DNA of 64,000 nt from positions 3,269,001-3,333,000 of the forward strand of contig NZ_CP092418.1 of NCBI RefSeq assembly GCF_023716485.1. The letters run 5' to 3'. Positions 45,969 to 55,456 of this stretch are shown one piece after another (within the stretch, counting starts at the first letter, position 1; the number at the start of each line of letters is the position of its first letter). This DNA comes from Microbulbifer variabilis. Lineage in GTDB: Bacteria > Pseudomonadota > Gammaproteobacteria > Pseudomonadales > Cellvibrionaceae. Position numbers and translations under genes: made by a program. The notes below the pieces were generated by a model. It had not been told where the DNA came from and did not search any database. It worked only from the letters and a program-made list of their open reading frames with translations.

Positions 45969-46904
45969 TTAATTTGCCATTTCCGGCATTGCAAGGTGTA
46001 GCAGTAACGCGCGCTTATCTTCAGGCTCTTGCGCACGGCCAACATTATTATTGTCCAGCACTACAAAAATGCCCTTCTCGCCCACAGCCAATCCCTCACC
46101 TTTTCCATAGTGGGCTTCCTCATAAACACGCTCTGGAGACTCTTCAAGCGAGCGATAATCCAGACACCACTCCGCCCGTAGACTGGGCAATACTCTGCGA
46201 CAAACTGCGTGCGCATTGCGCTCCAAGGTATAGAGGGCGCCGTTAAAGAAGTCCAGGCCGGCTAAATCCTCAGAGCGATCAGCAAAATTTAAACCCTCTA
46301 CCTGTGGCAAAGTGAATGCGCTGGCTTCTCCATCTGAATCCAGCTTCAACAGGCCCCTTGGCTCACGCTCCATCGCCACCCAGAAAGTATCGCCAGCTTT
46401 TACCAGGCCCTCACTGGAAGCGTTGCTCTTTTGTAAGAAACCTTGAGATTTGGCTTCACCCGACCAGATATGCTCTTGCCAGCGTGCATTCCCCTCTGGG
46501 TCCACCACGGCAATGCGATTGTAATGCTCACTGACCAGAAAGATCTGATTCTCATCACAACTAACGCCCTCAAAGTCCAGATCTTCTGCGGGGCGGAAAA
46601 ACGCTTTAAAGCTCTCCCAGACATTAACCGGCTCGTCACGTTCCGGCACTCCTAGACCACTCAAACGCAAAAAGGACACCAGATCGGCGGAACCTTCGCT
46701 GAGCTCTAATGAGTAAACCTCTCCAGAATTCTTATCGGAAACTGCCAGCAACTTGCCAGCACAAAAGCTTAGGCCAGAAATATCCAGACCTTCGCTATTA
46801 TCCACCCAATAGCCGGCTTGCAGCTTGGCGGGAGAAATCTCCACTGCCGCCAGCAAGGGGGAGAACAGCACGATAGCAATGCCAGAGAGATAATTTTTGA
46901 TCAC
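45969..46904 (-). CDS. Secreted beta-propeller-like protein, copy 2
   Basis: This 311-residue paralogue of the gene at 44691 has a signal peptide (AIVLFSPLLAAVE) and the same word order: ISGLSFCAGKLLAVSDKNSG, DFEGVSCDENQIFLVSEHYNRIAVVD, LAGLDFFNGALYTLER, VCRRVLPSLRAEWCLDY and GIFVVLDNNNVGRAQEPEDKRALLLHLA. The family resembles esterase-like propellers (PF13449-type) by eye. The start is GTG 46904. The conserved C-terminal ending (DRRALLLHLAYP / DKRALLLHLAMP) shows a recent duplication. Confidence 0.75.
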   Translation of the reverse strand: MIKNYLSGIAIVLFSPLLAAVEISPAKLQAGYWVDNSEGLDISGLSFCAGKLLAVSDKNSGEVYSLELSEGSADLVSFLRLSGLGVPERDEPVNVWESFKAFFRPAEDLDFEGVSCDENQIFLVSEHYNRIAVVDPEGNARWQEHIWSGEAKSQGFLQKSNASSEGLVKAGDTFWVAMEREPRGLLKLDSDGEASAFTLPQVEGLNFADRSEDLAGLDFFNGALYTLERNAHAVCRRVLPSLRAEWCLDYRSLEESPERVYEEAHYGKGEGLAVGEKGIFVVLDNNNVGRAQEPEDKRALLLHLAMPEMAN

Positions 46905-46915
46905 TGTGTAACCAT

Positions 46916-47398
46916 TTAATCGCGGAAGTTATTAAATTGCAGTGGCTGCTCCAGTTCCTTACCACGAAGTAAGGCAATTACCTGTTGCAGATCATCGCGC
47001 TTTTTCCCGGTAACCCGCACCTGTTCACCCTGAATAGCCGCTTGCACCTTGAGCTTTTCATCTTTGATCAGCTTAACGATTTTTTTTGACAATTCTTTGT
47101 CCAGGCCATTCTTTAGGGTCACTCCCACTTTAACCAGCTTACCAGACTGCTCTTTTTCACCTACATCCATCGCCAGCGGATCGATATCACACTTAATCAG
47201 GGCACCGCGCAGCATATCCACCATTTGGTCTACTTGCATATCCACCTCGGCACGCACTACCAGAGAGAAATCGCTCATCTCCACTTCCGCATCCACGCCT
47301 TTAAAGTCAAAGCGATTGGTAACAGTGCGGTTTACCTGATCCACTGCGTTAGTCAGCTGGTGCTTGTCTACTTCAGATACAATGTCAAAAGAAGGCAT
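46916..47398 (-). CDS. yajQ: YajQ-family cyclic-di-GMP-binding protein
   Basis: This 160-residue protein has two ferredoxin-like halves. The N-terminus MPSFDIVSEVDKHQLTNAVDQ, RFDFKG and AEVEMSDFSLVVRAE are diagnostic of YajQ/XC_3703, which in Xanthomonas binds cyclic di-GMP and modulates a transcription factor. Full length. It is followed by no operon partner of note. Confidence 0.93.
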   Translation of the reverse strand: MPSFDIVSEVDKHQLTNAVDQVNRTVTNRFDFKGVDAEVEMSDFSLVVRAEVDMQVDQMVDMLRGALIKCDIDPLAMDVGEKEQSGKLVKVGVTLKNGLDKELSKKIVKLIKDEKLKVQAAIQGEQVRVTGKKRDDLQQVIALLRGKELEQPLQFNNFRD

Positions 47399-47412
47399 TA
47401 AATTCTCGGCTC

Positions 47413-47949
47413 CTATTTCCAGATTTGCGGAGTAATCTCCGTATTGTGATCGTTATCGGCCAACCAAATATGGCCGTCTTGAATGGTGATACTGAAATCC
47501 ATATTGCGCTCAACCATCTGTGCCAATTGCTCAGTCGTGTCCGCAGCGAGATTGTAAATTCTAAGGTTGTCAAAACGTTCGAGCTGATTCTCCAGCTTTT
47601 GCCACCAGATCGGTGCGGCACGACGCCCGTAACTGTATACCAAAACCCGCCCGGCACGGTTACAGGCCTTGCGCAAGCGCTCCTCAGCTGGAAGACCCAC
47701 TTCTATCCATAGGTCGATTTCTCCACTGAGGCTCTTTTGCCATAAATCCGCCTCCTCATCAGATGAGAGGCCTCGGGTAAACTCCAATAAATCGGATGCA
47801 TTGTGTGCAAACGCCAATAAGCGCACCATCATACGCTCATCTGTTTCTGAAGGGTGGCGCGCCAAGGTCAGCTGGTGTTCCGCGTAGTAGTCACGGTCCA
47901 TATCGGCTATTTGCACCTTGGCTTTGAAAATTGTTGCTTTTAGTGCCAT
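47413..47949 (-). CDS. yaeQ: YaeQ-family PD-(D/E)XK-like protein
   Basis: This 178-residue protein starts MALKATIFKAKVQIADMDRDYY, with RHPSETDERMMVRLLAFA, PDIW-like LWIEVGLPAEERLRKAC and QDGHIWLAD downstream. These are the conserved blocks of YaeQ, a family with a PD-(D/E)XK nuclease-like fold; its role is not settled (linked to haemolysin/transcription elongation phenotypes). Good length match. Confidence 0.92.
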   Translation of the reverse strand: MALKATIFKAKVQIADMDRDYYAEHQLTLARHPSETDERMMVRLLAFAHNASDLLEFTRGLSSDEEADLWQKSLSGEIDLWIEVGLPAEERLRKACNRAGRVLVYSYGRRAAPIWWQKLENQLERFDNLRIYNLAADTTEQLAQMVERNMDFSITIQDGHIWLADNDHNTEITPQIWK

Positions 47950-48035
47950 TTCGGCTCCATCTCTACGCCACCTTCAGCACTACAACTGAGGCGGACTATT
48001 CTTGGTTGGTTTACGGAAGAATAAGGATATTCCGC

Positions 48036-48647
48036 ATGACCTCTGCTACCGGCAACAGCCTGCCAATTTGGCGCTGCACCATGCTGTGTCTGATGGCAAG
48101 TCTCATCAGTGGCTGCGGCGTAAACAATATCCCCACCTATGACGAACAGGTAAAAGCCGCCTGGGCTCAGGTGGAAAACCAGTACCAGCGTCGCTCAGAC
48201 CTAGTGCCTAACCTGGTGAAAACCGTTCAAGCCTATGCCGGGCATGAGCGGGAAACTCTTCAGGCCGTAACCGAGGCGCGCGCCAAGGTGAACTCACTTC
48301 AGCTGGACAGCAACCTACTCAACGATCCGGCCAAATTACAACAGTTCGAAGCCGCACAGGCACAACTCTCCAGCGCCTTGTCACGGCTGCTGCTTGTGGT
48401 CGAGCGCTACCCCAACCTCAAGGCCAATCAAAACTTTCTCAGCTTGCAATCCCAGTTAGAAGGCACCGAAAACCGCATCAGCGTCTCGCGCCGGGATTAT
48501 ATCCAGGCAGTGCAGCGCTACAACCGTGAGATTCGCACTTTTCCCGGTCGTATTTGGCACGCCCTCCTATATCGAGATATGTCTTTGAGGGAGACCTTCC
48601 AGGCGACCAGCGAAGAGGCCGAGAAGGCTCCGGAAGTCAATTTCTAG
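48036..48647 (+). CDS. LemA-family lipoprotein
   Basis: This protein of about 203 residues has a signal peptide with lipobox LISGC, so it is a lipid-anchored envelope protein. YDEQVKAAWAQVENQYQRRSDLVPNLVKTVQAYAGHE is the LemA core (quoted in parts: QYQRRSDLVPNL). Long helices follow and the C-terminal NREIRTFPGRIWH matches LemA family endings. ATG 48036 is preferred; the open frame starts 35 codons upstream without signal sequence. It is the first of a lemA-TPM-TPM set with genes a few bases apart. Confidence 0.85.
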   Translation: MTSATGNSLPIWRCTMLCLMASLISGCGVNNIPTYDEQVKAAWAQVENQYQRRSDLVPNLVKTVQAYAGHERETLQAVTEARAKVNSLQLDSNLLNDPAKLQQFEAAQAQLSSALSRLLLVVERYPNLKANQNFLSLQSQLEGTENRISVSRRDYIQAVQRYNREIRTFPGRIWHALLYRDMSLRETFQATSEEAEKAPEVNF

Positions 48648-48667
48648 TAGGCCGCCGGGAAACCCTT

Positions 48668-49429
48668 ATGACACGCTCCCTTCTGACCTTGTTGACGCTC
48701 ATTACAGCATTACTGGCTTTGGCTCTATGGGCCGAGGTACAGCTCCCTCCTCTATCCGGGAGGGTGGTGGATAAAGCTGAGCTACTAACCGCCGAAGAGA
48801 GATACAAACTTACAGAATTGATTCAGCAATACGAATCTGAGAGCAGTAACCAACTGGTGGTGGCCACCCTCCCAGAGCTCCAGGGTATCACCATAGAGGA
48901 ATACGCCAATCAACTGGCAAGAGAGTGGAAGCTGGGCCACAAGAAGAAAAACAATGGGATTCTCTTCTTGATAGCTCCCAAAGAGCGCAAGCTCCGAATT
49001 GAGGTTGGCTACGGCCTCGAAGGTGCCCTCACCGATGCGCTATCTGCCAATATTATTCAAACCAAGGTTCTGCCGGAATTCCAGAAAGGAAGTTATGCCG
49101 GTGGAATTAATGCCGGCGTGAACTCAATTATTGCCGCCACCAAGAACGAATATGTGGCCGAACCGATCGAGACCAAGGAGGGCCGACGCCTGGCCTTTGT
49201 AGTTGGGCTATTTCTCTTACTGGTAATGCTGCATCTGTTTGGTAGCTCGGTCCTCAGCTCACCAATTCATGGGCGTAATTATAAACGCGGTCGCTTTGGC
49301 GGCTACTATGGTAGCGGAGGCTTTGGCGCGGGGCACCCTAGAGGAGGCTTACCCGGGACTGGTACAGGCGGTGGATTTAGTGGAGGAGGTGGCGGATTTG
49401 GCGGAGGAGGTGCTTCGGGAGGATGGTAA
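48668..49429 (+). CDS. TPM-domain protein, first copy (YgcG-like, glycine-rich tail)
   Basis: This 253-residue protein has a signal peptide (LLTLLTLITALLALALWA), a TPM domain (DKAELLTAEERYKLTELI, VATLPELQGITIEEYANQLA and LRIEVGYGLEGALTDALSANI), one transmembrane helix (FVVGLFLLLVMLHLFG) and a Gly-rich tail of about 45 residues. TPM (YgcG) proteins are linked to photosystem/membrane protein maintenance and stress; bacterial function is open. ATG 48668 follows lemA after 20 bases. The open frame upstream is read through the lemA tail and is not family-like. Confidence 0.85.
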   Translation: MTRSLLTLLTLITALLALALWAEVQLPPLSGRVVDKAELLTAEERYKLTELIQQYESESSNQLVVATLPELQGITIEEYANQLAREWKLGHKKKNNGILFLIAPKERKLRIEVGYGLEGALTDALSANIIQTKVLPEFQKGSYAGGINAGVNSIIAATKNEYVAEPIETKEGRRLAFVVGLFLLLVMLHLFGSSVLSSPIHGRNYKRGRFGGYYGSGGFGAGHPRGGLPGTGTGGGFSGGGGGFGGGGASGGW

Positions 49430-50040
49430 TGCTTAGTAATAGCTATCAACGCCAGGTGGCGGAGGCCATCAAAGAAGTGGAGACCCAAACCGACGCGGAG
49501 TTGGTAGCTATTGTCGCGCGGGAAGCCGATAATTATTTGTATATCTCCACCCTTTGGGCTGCCTTCTTGACCCTGCTGTTATCGCCACTATTCCAATTCC
49601 TACCCTGGTGGCTCAGCTTTCAGCAAGCCTTTCTGCTACAGTGGGTTCTCTTTATCGCGCTGGCAGTACTGTTTCGCTGGCGGCCGATAACCATGCGCCT
49701 TGTACCCAAAAAGATCAAATACTGGCGCGCCTCTAACCTAGCCCGCCGTCAATTTCTTGAACAAGAGCTGCATAGCACCAAAGATCGACTGGGTCTGTTG
49801 ATTTTTATTTGCGAAGCGGAGCACTATGTAGAAATTCTGGCAGATCGCGGCTTGGCTCAGCATGTATCCAACGACAACTGGCAGGTTATTATCGAGCAAT
49901 TTGTACGGGAAATTAAGCGCGGTAAGGCTGGGGAAGCACTGTTACTCTGTATTTCCCAATGTGGAGACTTATTAAAAGATGCAGCCCCCTGTAGTGCTGT
50001 GAAAGATGAGTTGCCCAACCACCTGATTCTAATTAACTAA
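49429..50040 (+). CDS. TPM-domain protein, second copy with two transmembrane helices
   Basis: This protein of about 203 residues has an N-terminal helix QVAEAIKEVETQTDAELVAIVARE (split TPM start). Two transmembrane helices lie in residues 42-78 (TLWAAFLTLLLSPLFQFL and AFLLQWVLFIALAVLF), and a C-terminal TPM-like half contains FICEAEHYVEILADRGLAQHV. The family is the same as the preceding gene but without signal peptide or Gly tail. It starts inside or at the end of the preceding gene (ATG 49429 with AGGA upstream; ATG 49423 also possible), so it is translationally coupled. Confidence 0.8.
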   Translation: MLSNSYQRQVAEAIKEVETQTDAELVAIVAREADNYLYISTLWAAFLTLLLSPLFQFLPWWLSFQQAFLLQWVLFIALAVLFRWRPITMRLVPKKIKYWRASNLARRQFLEQELHSTKDRLGLLIFICEAEHYVEILADRGLAQHVSNDNWQVIIEQFVREIKRGKAGEALLLCISQCGDLLKDAAPCSAVKDELPNHLILIN

Positions 50041-50404
50041 CCTAATTTACTGCCCTACTTACCCTTCAGGCGTGATTTTAACGCCACAATACTTCTATAC
50101 CTACGCTTTAACAACTCCTTCTACTAAGCTGCTGTAAAGGAGCAATAATCCCCATGAAAAATTAAAGCTTATGGTGATTATGCACTTATAAAAACCATTA
50201 AAAGTAAAAACTAAATCAGATAAAAGCAAAGTCAGCCACGCCAATTTAACAGTGCTTGGCAATTAATATTAAGATTAAAAAAATGTCAAATAAAAACTTC
50301 AATATCCGTATGAGAGCATCCAGCTCACAAAAAAGTCCAGCGCCACTTACTAGTTACGCCTGCAACTACGGTGATCACTCGCAACCAAAAAATTAGAAAA
50401 CCCA
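50041..50404. other. AT-rich intergenic region before the HupE-like operon
   Basis: 364 bases with no gene. It probably carries the promoter of the next two genes. No strong element was identified. Confidence 0.45.
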
Positions 50405-52156
50405 ATGAGAAAGATCTTAATTACAATTTGGCTATTTATATCGGCTTCACTGTCCTCCACTATCTGCGCCGATTATATCAATCTCACCGGTGCGGAGACT
50501 GCACCAAATATTGCAGAAATAGAGATACTCAATAACAATCTTTACATCAGCCTAGAGGTTTCTGCAGCTGATGCGAACGCGTTTTGGCCGGGAATACCAC
50601 CCACAAAGAGTATTTATGAAATAGCTAGACTTGCTCTTGCACAAAAAGAGATCGCCATTGAGGTGCACTCCCCAGAGGGTAAAATTGAGCCGACTATAAC
50701 CTCTGTCAGAATTGCCGAGAGAAAACCGAGAAACTCACCTTTTGCGGGAAGAATAGATCCAAGGACAGGCCTGCTAAGGCCGAATTTTCCAGCCGACAAA
50801 ACCATACTGTTGGCAGATATCGAGTTTCCAATAAAAGGCTTGAGCAATCTGGAAATACGTCCACCACTGGATTCCGATGGGGCTGTCTTAGCCACAATAG
50901 GATTTACTAGTCAACACGGCCACACATCAGTAAGCAGTTTTCAATATTTGTCTCAAATAGAAAAGCTGAAAATTGATTGGGGAGATCCTTGGAATACTCG
51001 CTTTGAAAACCAAGCTATAAATCGGCACAATCGCTATCCCCTTAGATCTTTCCTCTACGTGGAACCTCGTCAGGTTCGCCACGAAATTTTATTGCGCCCA
51101 AGAGATTTATTACAATGGACCGACCAACCCTTTGATGCCTGGAAGCCCCTTACAGCCAAGCGAAGAAAAGAGTTAAGAGCAACTACAGAGAAATTCCTAC
51201 AGAAAAAAAATCCCACTAGCATCAACCAAACGCTGGTTGAACCTATCAGCACGGAAACAGTTTTTCTCAAGGCAAACGATACAGGCTTTACCACAATAGG
51301 AGAGCATGAGCGGATCGAGATAGGTTCATTACTGATCGGTTACCGGGAAAAATATCATGTTAAGGAGCTACCACAAAGTGTTACTATCGACTGGAACCTC
51401 TTTACAGAGTCTATCAAATCAGTTCCCACACTCATACAAGATCCGGCTGGTCCTTTCCCAACACATGTTATGCCGGACTTTCCCGACATTCAATGGCGCA
51501 ATTATTTATATGATTACCGTGCTCCCAATAGTGATCCAATCCCCATTGAGAATACCATAGCGGCCATACCCATGGCGGTGCTTTTCTCCTTCTGCTTTGC
51601 AGTATTTTTCATTCTCACCTTGCGAAGCAAAAAGGTTGAGACAAAAAACAAACATCCGATACTCTTTTACGGCATTGTGATTATTTGTGCCGTACCCATT
51701 TATTACACCCTTCCAAGTGAACTGCGCATCCCCCTGCCCGGCACCATAAACAAGCAAGAAATAAAAGAAATTACCGAGACAATACTTGATCGCCTTTCCG
51801 CTGCCTATGAAGAACCTCAAAGTGAAAAATTAAACGACCAGCTTGCCAATCTAGTAAGCAGCGAAAAATTTGATTTTACCGTCGCAAACTTGTCACAAGT
51901 TTACCAACCTCTAACCAATAGCGGCAATAAGGGTTCTATTAGATCTATCCGTGACCTGGAAATTGAGCACGCAGATCAAATGATCCTGAACGGAAATAAA
52001 ACTTTCAGAATTGTTGGGAAGTGGCATTCAATGATTGAAGATTACAGCTGGGGACATATGGAGCAATTACCGCGAGAAACTCGTGCAAGTATAGAAATAA
52101 CCCAATCAGACAAGTATTGGAAGATATCCGCCTTTACACCACTATCTATACGATAA
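50405..52156 (+). CDS. Exported two-helix protein of unknown family, partner of a HupE-like protein
   Basis: This 583-residue protein has a signal peptide (residues 1-21, ILITIWLFISASLSSTICA). A large extracytoplasmic domain (22-375) carries repeated Asn/Thr-rich strands and many charged residues. Two transmembrane helices (about residues 378-400 and 416-432) precede a C-terminal periplasmic or cytoplasmic domain with a Tyr/Lys/Thr-rich helix. The following HupE/UreJ-like gene starts 30 bases downstream on the same strand, so the pair is likely an operon. I recognise no family; it may bind or insert metal. Confidence 0.6.
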   Translation: MRKILITIWLFISASLSSTICADYINLTGAETAPNIAEIEILNNNLYISLEVSAADANAFWPGIPPTKSIYEIARLALAQKEIAIEVHSPEGKIEPTITSVRIAERKPRNSPFAGRIDPRTGLLRPNFPADKTILLADIEFPIKGLSNLEIRPPLDSDGAVLATIGFTSQHGHTSVSSFQYLSQIEKLKIDWGDPWNTRFENQAINRHNRYPLRSFLYVEPRQVRHEILLRPRDLLQWTDQPFDAWKPLTAKRRKELRATTEKFLQKKNPTSINQTLVEPISTETVFLKANDTGFTTIGEHERIEIGSLLIGYREKYHVKELPQSVTIDWNLFTESIKSVPTLIQDPAGPFPTHVMPDFPDIQWRNYLYDYRAPNSDPIPIENTIAAIPMAVLFSFCFAVFFILTLRSKKVETKNKHPILFYGIVIICAVPIYYTLPSELRIPLPGTINKQEIKEITETILDRLSAAYEEPQSEKLNDQLANLVSSEKFDFTVANLSQVYQPLTNSGNKGSIRSIRDLEIEHADQMILNGNKTFRIVGKWHSMIEDYSWGHMEQLPRETRASIEITQSDKYWKISAFTPLSIR

Positions 52157-52186
52157 GCTTGCCACTAGAATTGGTAACCAAGTGCC

Positions 52187-53539
52187 ATGAAAAAAAATAT
52201 CTCAAATTTAATTAACCTCCTTTCTTTTGCTCTGGCTCTCCACCTATCTGTAATATCTCAAATCACTGAGGCCCACTTTTCACTAAACCTAAATATAAGA
52301 ATTCTACATATTGAGCACACCATCAATGGAGCCAGTCTCTATATGAGACTGCCTCTTTCCTATTTACTGGCGGATAAGGCGCAACATGGTATTGATCCCT
52401 ACTCGGGGAAAATTCCATATCAAGTACCATATACTCGTAACAGCCTGGAAAATGATCGGCTGGTTCACTATGTGGATGTCGAACAATTCACGATCGACCC
52501 TGAGGCGGTGGGCAATATTGCCGCAGCAACAACACATATCCTCTCTGCTAATCAGGAGCTTAAAGGGTATGTAAAATCAGTACGTCTTTATCCTATTGGC
52601 AACGAGCCAGCTTTTGCCACATTTGCAGAGGCAAAACGAGCCCTTTCTAATAACTTTGCACAGATGGCACTTAACCACTCACTCCATGTCAGTGACACAC
52701 TGATTGATATCCACATCCATTACCCTACTCAGCAACCGCTGGAAGAATATCAACTCTTTAGCTCTCTGAATCCAGGGCTTCCCGATCAAGAAAATACTGC
52801 AAATTTAATCCTCAGTTACAACCCTGGAAAAATCCAGATTTTCCGCTCTAGGGGGCTAATGCGAGAGCCTATTCAAATCCGTTATTCTAGTATAGATACC
52901 ATCAATACCTTTCTAAAGGAGGGTCTGGTACATATTATTCAGGGGCTAGATCATGTGCTTTTTGTACTTTGTCTTAGTCTTGGTGCCCTCGCTCTCCCCT
53001 TATTATTCTGGCGTGTCACGGCCTTCACTATCGGCCACAGCATTACCCTATCCGTAGGTTTCTTTGGTTTTATTCCTAGCACTGTCTGGTTTGTCCCACT
53101 GATTGAAACCGGAATTGCCATTTCCATAATCTATATTGCCTGGCTTTCAATGAGACAAAAATCGATCGCCTCTATATCCAGCGAGCGTACAATTTTTTTG
53201 ACTTCCTTGATGTTGGGCTTACTGCATGGACTAGGATTTTCCTTTGTATTACACGAAATACTCAACATCAACTCACCTAATATTTGGCAGAGCTTGTTAG
53301 CATTTAATCTCGGCGTAGAAGCTGGTCAAATTTTAATAATTTTAGCAGTCTGGCCTCTGCTTTATTTGGCCAGACGTCGACAGAAAAACTGGGAGTCTAA
53401 CCTACGCTACACAATTGCCACTATATGCTGCGCCATTGCCTTACTCTGGACTTTTGAGAGGGGTTATGAATTGGTGAGCATAATACAGCAAGAAAACCAA
53501 CCCAGAACCAATATTACAATCAGCAACAGTAAAATCTAA
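52187..53539 (+). CDS. HupE/UreJ-like membrane protein with an N-terminal extracytoplasmic domain
   Basis: This 450-residue protein has a signal peptide, a domain of about 240 residues with a ThrIle-rich strand pattern, and then a HupE/UreJ-type membrane half. GLDHVLFVLCLSLGAL and WRVTAFTIGHSITLSV carry the two conserved histidines (HVLF, GHS) of the HupE/UreJ_2 family. LMLGLLHGLGFSFVL and FNLGVEAGQ follow in further helices. HupE/UreJ proteins are candidate nickel or cobalt permeases; here no hydrogenase or urease genes are near. It is probably co-transcribed with the upstream gene. Confidence 0.78.
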   Translation: MKKNISNLINLLSFALALHLSVISQITEAHFSLNLNIRILHIEHTINGASLYMRLPLSYLLADKAQHGIDPYSGKIPYQVPYTRNSLENDRLVHYVDVEQFTIDPEAVGNIAAATTHILSANQELKGYVKSVRLYPIGNEPAFATFAEAKRALSNNFAQMALNHSLHVSDTLIDIHIHYPTQQPLEEYQLFSSLNPGLPDQENTANLILSYNPGKIQIFRSRGLMREPIQIRYSSIDTINTFLKEGLVHIIQGLDHVLFVLCLSLGALALPLLFWRVTAFTIGHSITLSVGFFGFIPSTVWFVPLIETGIAISIIYIAWLSMRQKSIASISSERTIFLTSLMLGLLHGLGFSFVLHEILNINSPNIWQSLLAFNLGVEAGQILIILAVWPLLYLARRRQKNWESNLRYTIATICCAIALLWTFERGYELVSIIQQENQPRTNITISNSKI

Positions 53540-54579
53540 TTCATGATTTTCCAGAGAGGAAGTTACAAGCGGCATTATGTCGAACAATAAATCTAACGAT
53601 TTAAAGTTAAAGACAGCCACAATTCAAGCAGCACTCTATTTACTGGTTTTGTAACCAGAAACCGAAAGACAACCACCCCTATAGATTCAATGGAACAGGC
53701 GAACAAAAAGGTATTATTTTTAATAGCCATCGCTATTCACCCACAAGGGATCTTATTAAACTCGCCAGCGGAGTGCATTCTGCACACTATTAGCCACCTT
53801 CCCCCTGCCTAATAGCCGAAAAAAATTCGACCACACCCTGCTTAGAGCAGAATAAAAATAGCACCCATATAACATATGATCATCTCAGAACGAGTGGTAT
53901 CTTTTAGCCTAAAGGAGAAAATCACCGATATCATCATAAATTAAAATCTTCTCATAAATAACTTGGAGCATTTTTCGAGACAGATTGCATTTACCCAATT
54001 GAATCAGGGATTCTGCACGGACGCCTAAATGCCTTCCAACACTGGAAACACTTACAGATTTTCATATATTTTGCACGGCATAAACCGGGATAAATAAATC
54101 CACTTCGCTAAAGCCCCACTGGAGATCTCTCAGTAAGCATGACTGCCAAACCTATACCCTAGAAGAGCAGCTCCTTGTATTATTTGCCCACCCATTAATC
54201 GACAATACTATTTCCATTAAACATGGCTAAAAACGAATAACAAGAAACTTACACAGAAAAAAATGGGGATGCAACCGCCCCTTAGTTACTCATAATTAAA
54301 ACCACCTACCGCACAAACAAGAAGGCCTGTTCTTAGGCTAGGTCAATCTAGAACAAATACTAGTAGCCAAAAAGATGCTTCCCTCCATTTACAACTTACA
54401 AACATTCATTCTCGGGGGACATGATCATCCTTAGCAGATGGGTTGGAAAAGTACTCTTTCTTCGACGGCAAAACTGGGCCAGTGGCCACACACCAAGTCA
54501 GATTAGCTTTACCAAGGTAATATAACCTTAACCAATAACAAGCACCAAAATATAACGAATAATTTTGCTTTTTTAATCA
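53540..54579. other. Long gene-free AT-rich stretch
   Basis: This 1040-base interval has no supportable gene or RNA. Short frames are broken and lack ribosome-binding sites. It is one of the largest gaps in the window and lies in an accessory region. Confidence 0.55.
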
Positions 54580-55008
54580 CTATTTAAAGGCTTGAATCGC
54601 TGCTTTACATATTAGTATTACTAAGGGAATATTGGATAAAGCGAAGACAACAAAGCGAAATTCTATTTTATTCACTAAAGCCTGAACAAGACTATGAATC
54701 ACTCTTAAACCCACATATGCCCAAGCAGTATAAACGATAAACTCCGTGAGTGCGCCTAGAAAAGCCAATGAGAAAACTGCTGCGTAAAATAGAGTAGGCT
54801 GCTCCATTAAATGATTATAATTATCCGCCTTCCATCTAACCCTTGCCGGAAGCTGTGACATTTGGACTCCGGATGGCACTTCAGAGTCCAACTTCATTTT
54901 CATAGATGCAATCGCCGGCAATCTTGTTGCATACATCCAAAACCACATAACCATTGACCAAATCAGCAAAGCCACCACCGGCTGAATTAATTGAACCGTT
55001 GAATTCAT
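54580..55008 (-). CDS. MAPEG-family membrane protein
   Basis: This protein of about 142 residues has four transmembrane helices. LIQPVVALLIWSMVMWFWMYATRLPAI is helix 1 (quoted in parts: PVVALLIWSMVMWFWMYATR). The ARVRWKADNYNHLMEQPTLFYA segment is typical of MAPEG proteins (glutathione transferase/eicosanoid-type fold; Arg and Asn-x-x-Glu residues). FIVYTAWAYVGLRVIHSLVQ follows. Substrate unknown. ATG 55008 is preferred over 55041 because the hydrophobic helix starts right after it. It stands alone. Confidence 0.75.
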   Translation of the reverse strand: MNSTVQLIQPVVALLIWSMVMWFWMYATRLPAIASMKMKLDSEVPSGVQMSQLPARVRWKADNYNHLMEQPTLFYAAVFSLAFLGALTEFIVYTAWAYVGLRVIHSLVQALVNKIEFRFVVFALSNIPLVILICKAAIQAFK

Positions 55009-55456
55009 CTTATTCCCAATAGTTAAATTTTTATCTTCCAATAATGCACAGAACCTTTAGGGAAGTAAAATTACGAAGATTAAATTATATCACCTCACCC
55101 ACCAAGCCAAAGCTTTCAAACTTAATCTAACTCAACATGCAATAGCAGATACGGATTCCCTCAATCATCCAACTGCGACTCAACAACAGCAACGTCTAAC
55201 TTTCTTAAAAACCCAGGAATTGACCTCTATATTCATCGTTATTTTTCCGTTATGCCCAACTTTTATCGAATATCTAACAGCAAGGATACCGGCCTCAACC
55301 ACTCTCAACTCAAGCGCAATAAGCAACACCTCAATAACCCTATCACTTACCCCACAGAAACCAAACCCCCAACTCCATTTATCACGCACAGTAAATTAAC
55401 TTTATCAAAATGTTGCTGCACGATAAAAACTTATACTCAAAAAATACCTCTATTTA
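55009..55456. other. Gene-free AT-rich stretch
   Basis: 448 bases between the MAPEG gene and the broken acetyltransferase. No gene or RNA recognised; small open frames are not protein-like. Confidence 0.45.

Noticed and set aside
50405..53539. Membership of the HupE pair in a hydrogenase or urease cluster
   Set aside because: No hydrogenase, urease or nickel accessory genes are visible in the window.
55180..55389. 69-codon minus-strand open frame next to the acetyltransferase
   Set aside because: AT-rich, no ribosome-binding site, no family match; treated as noncoding.
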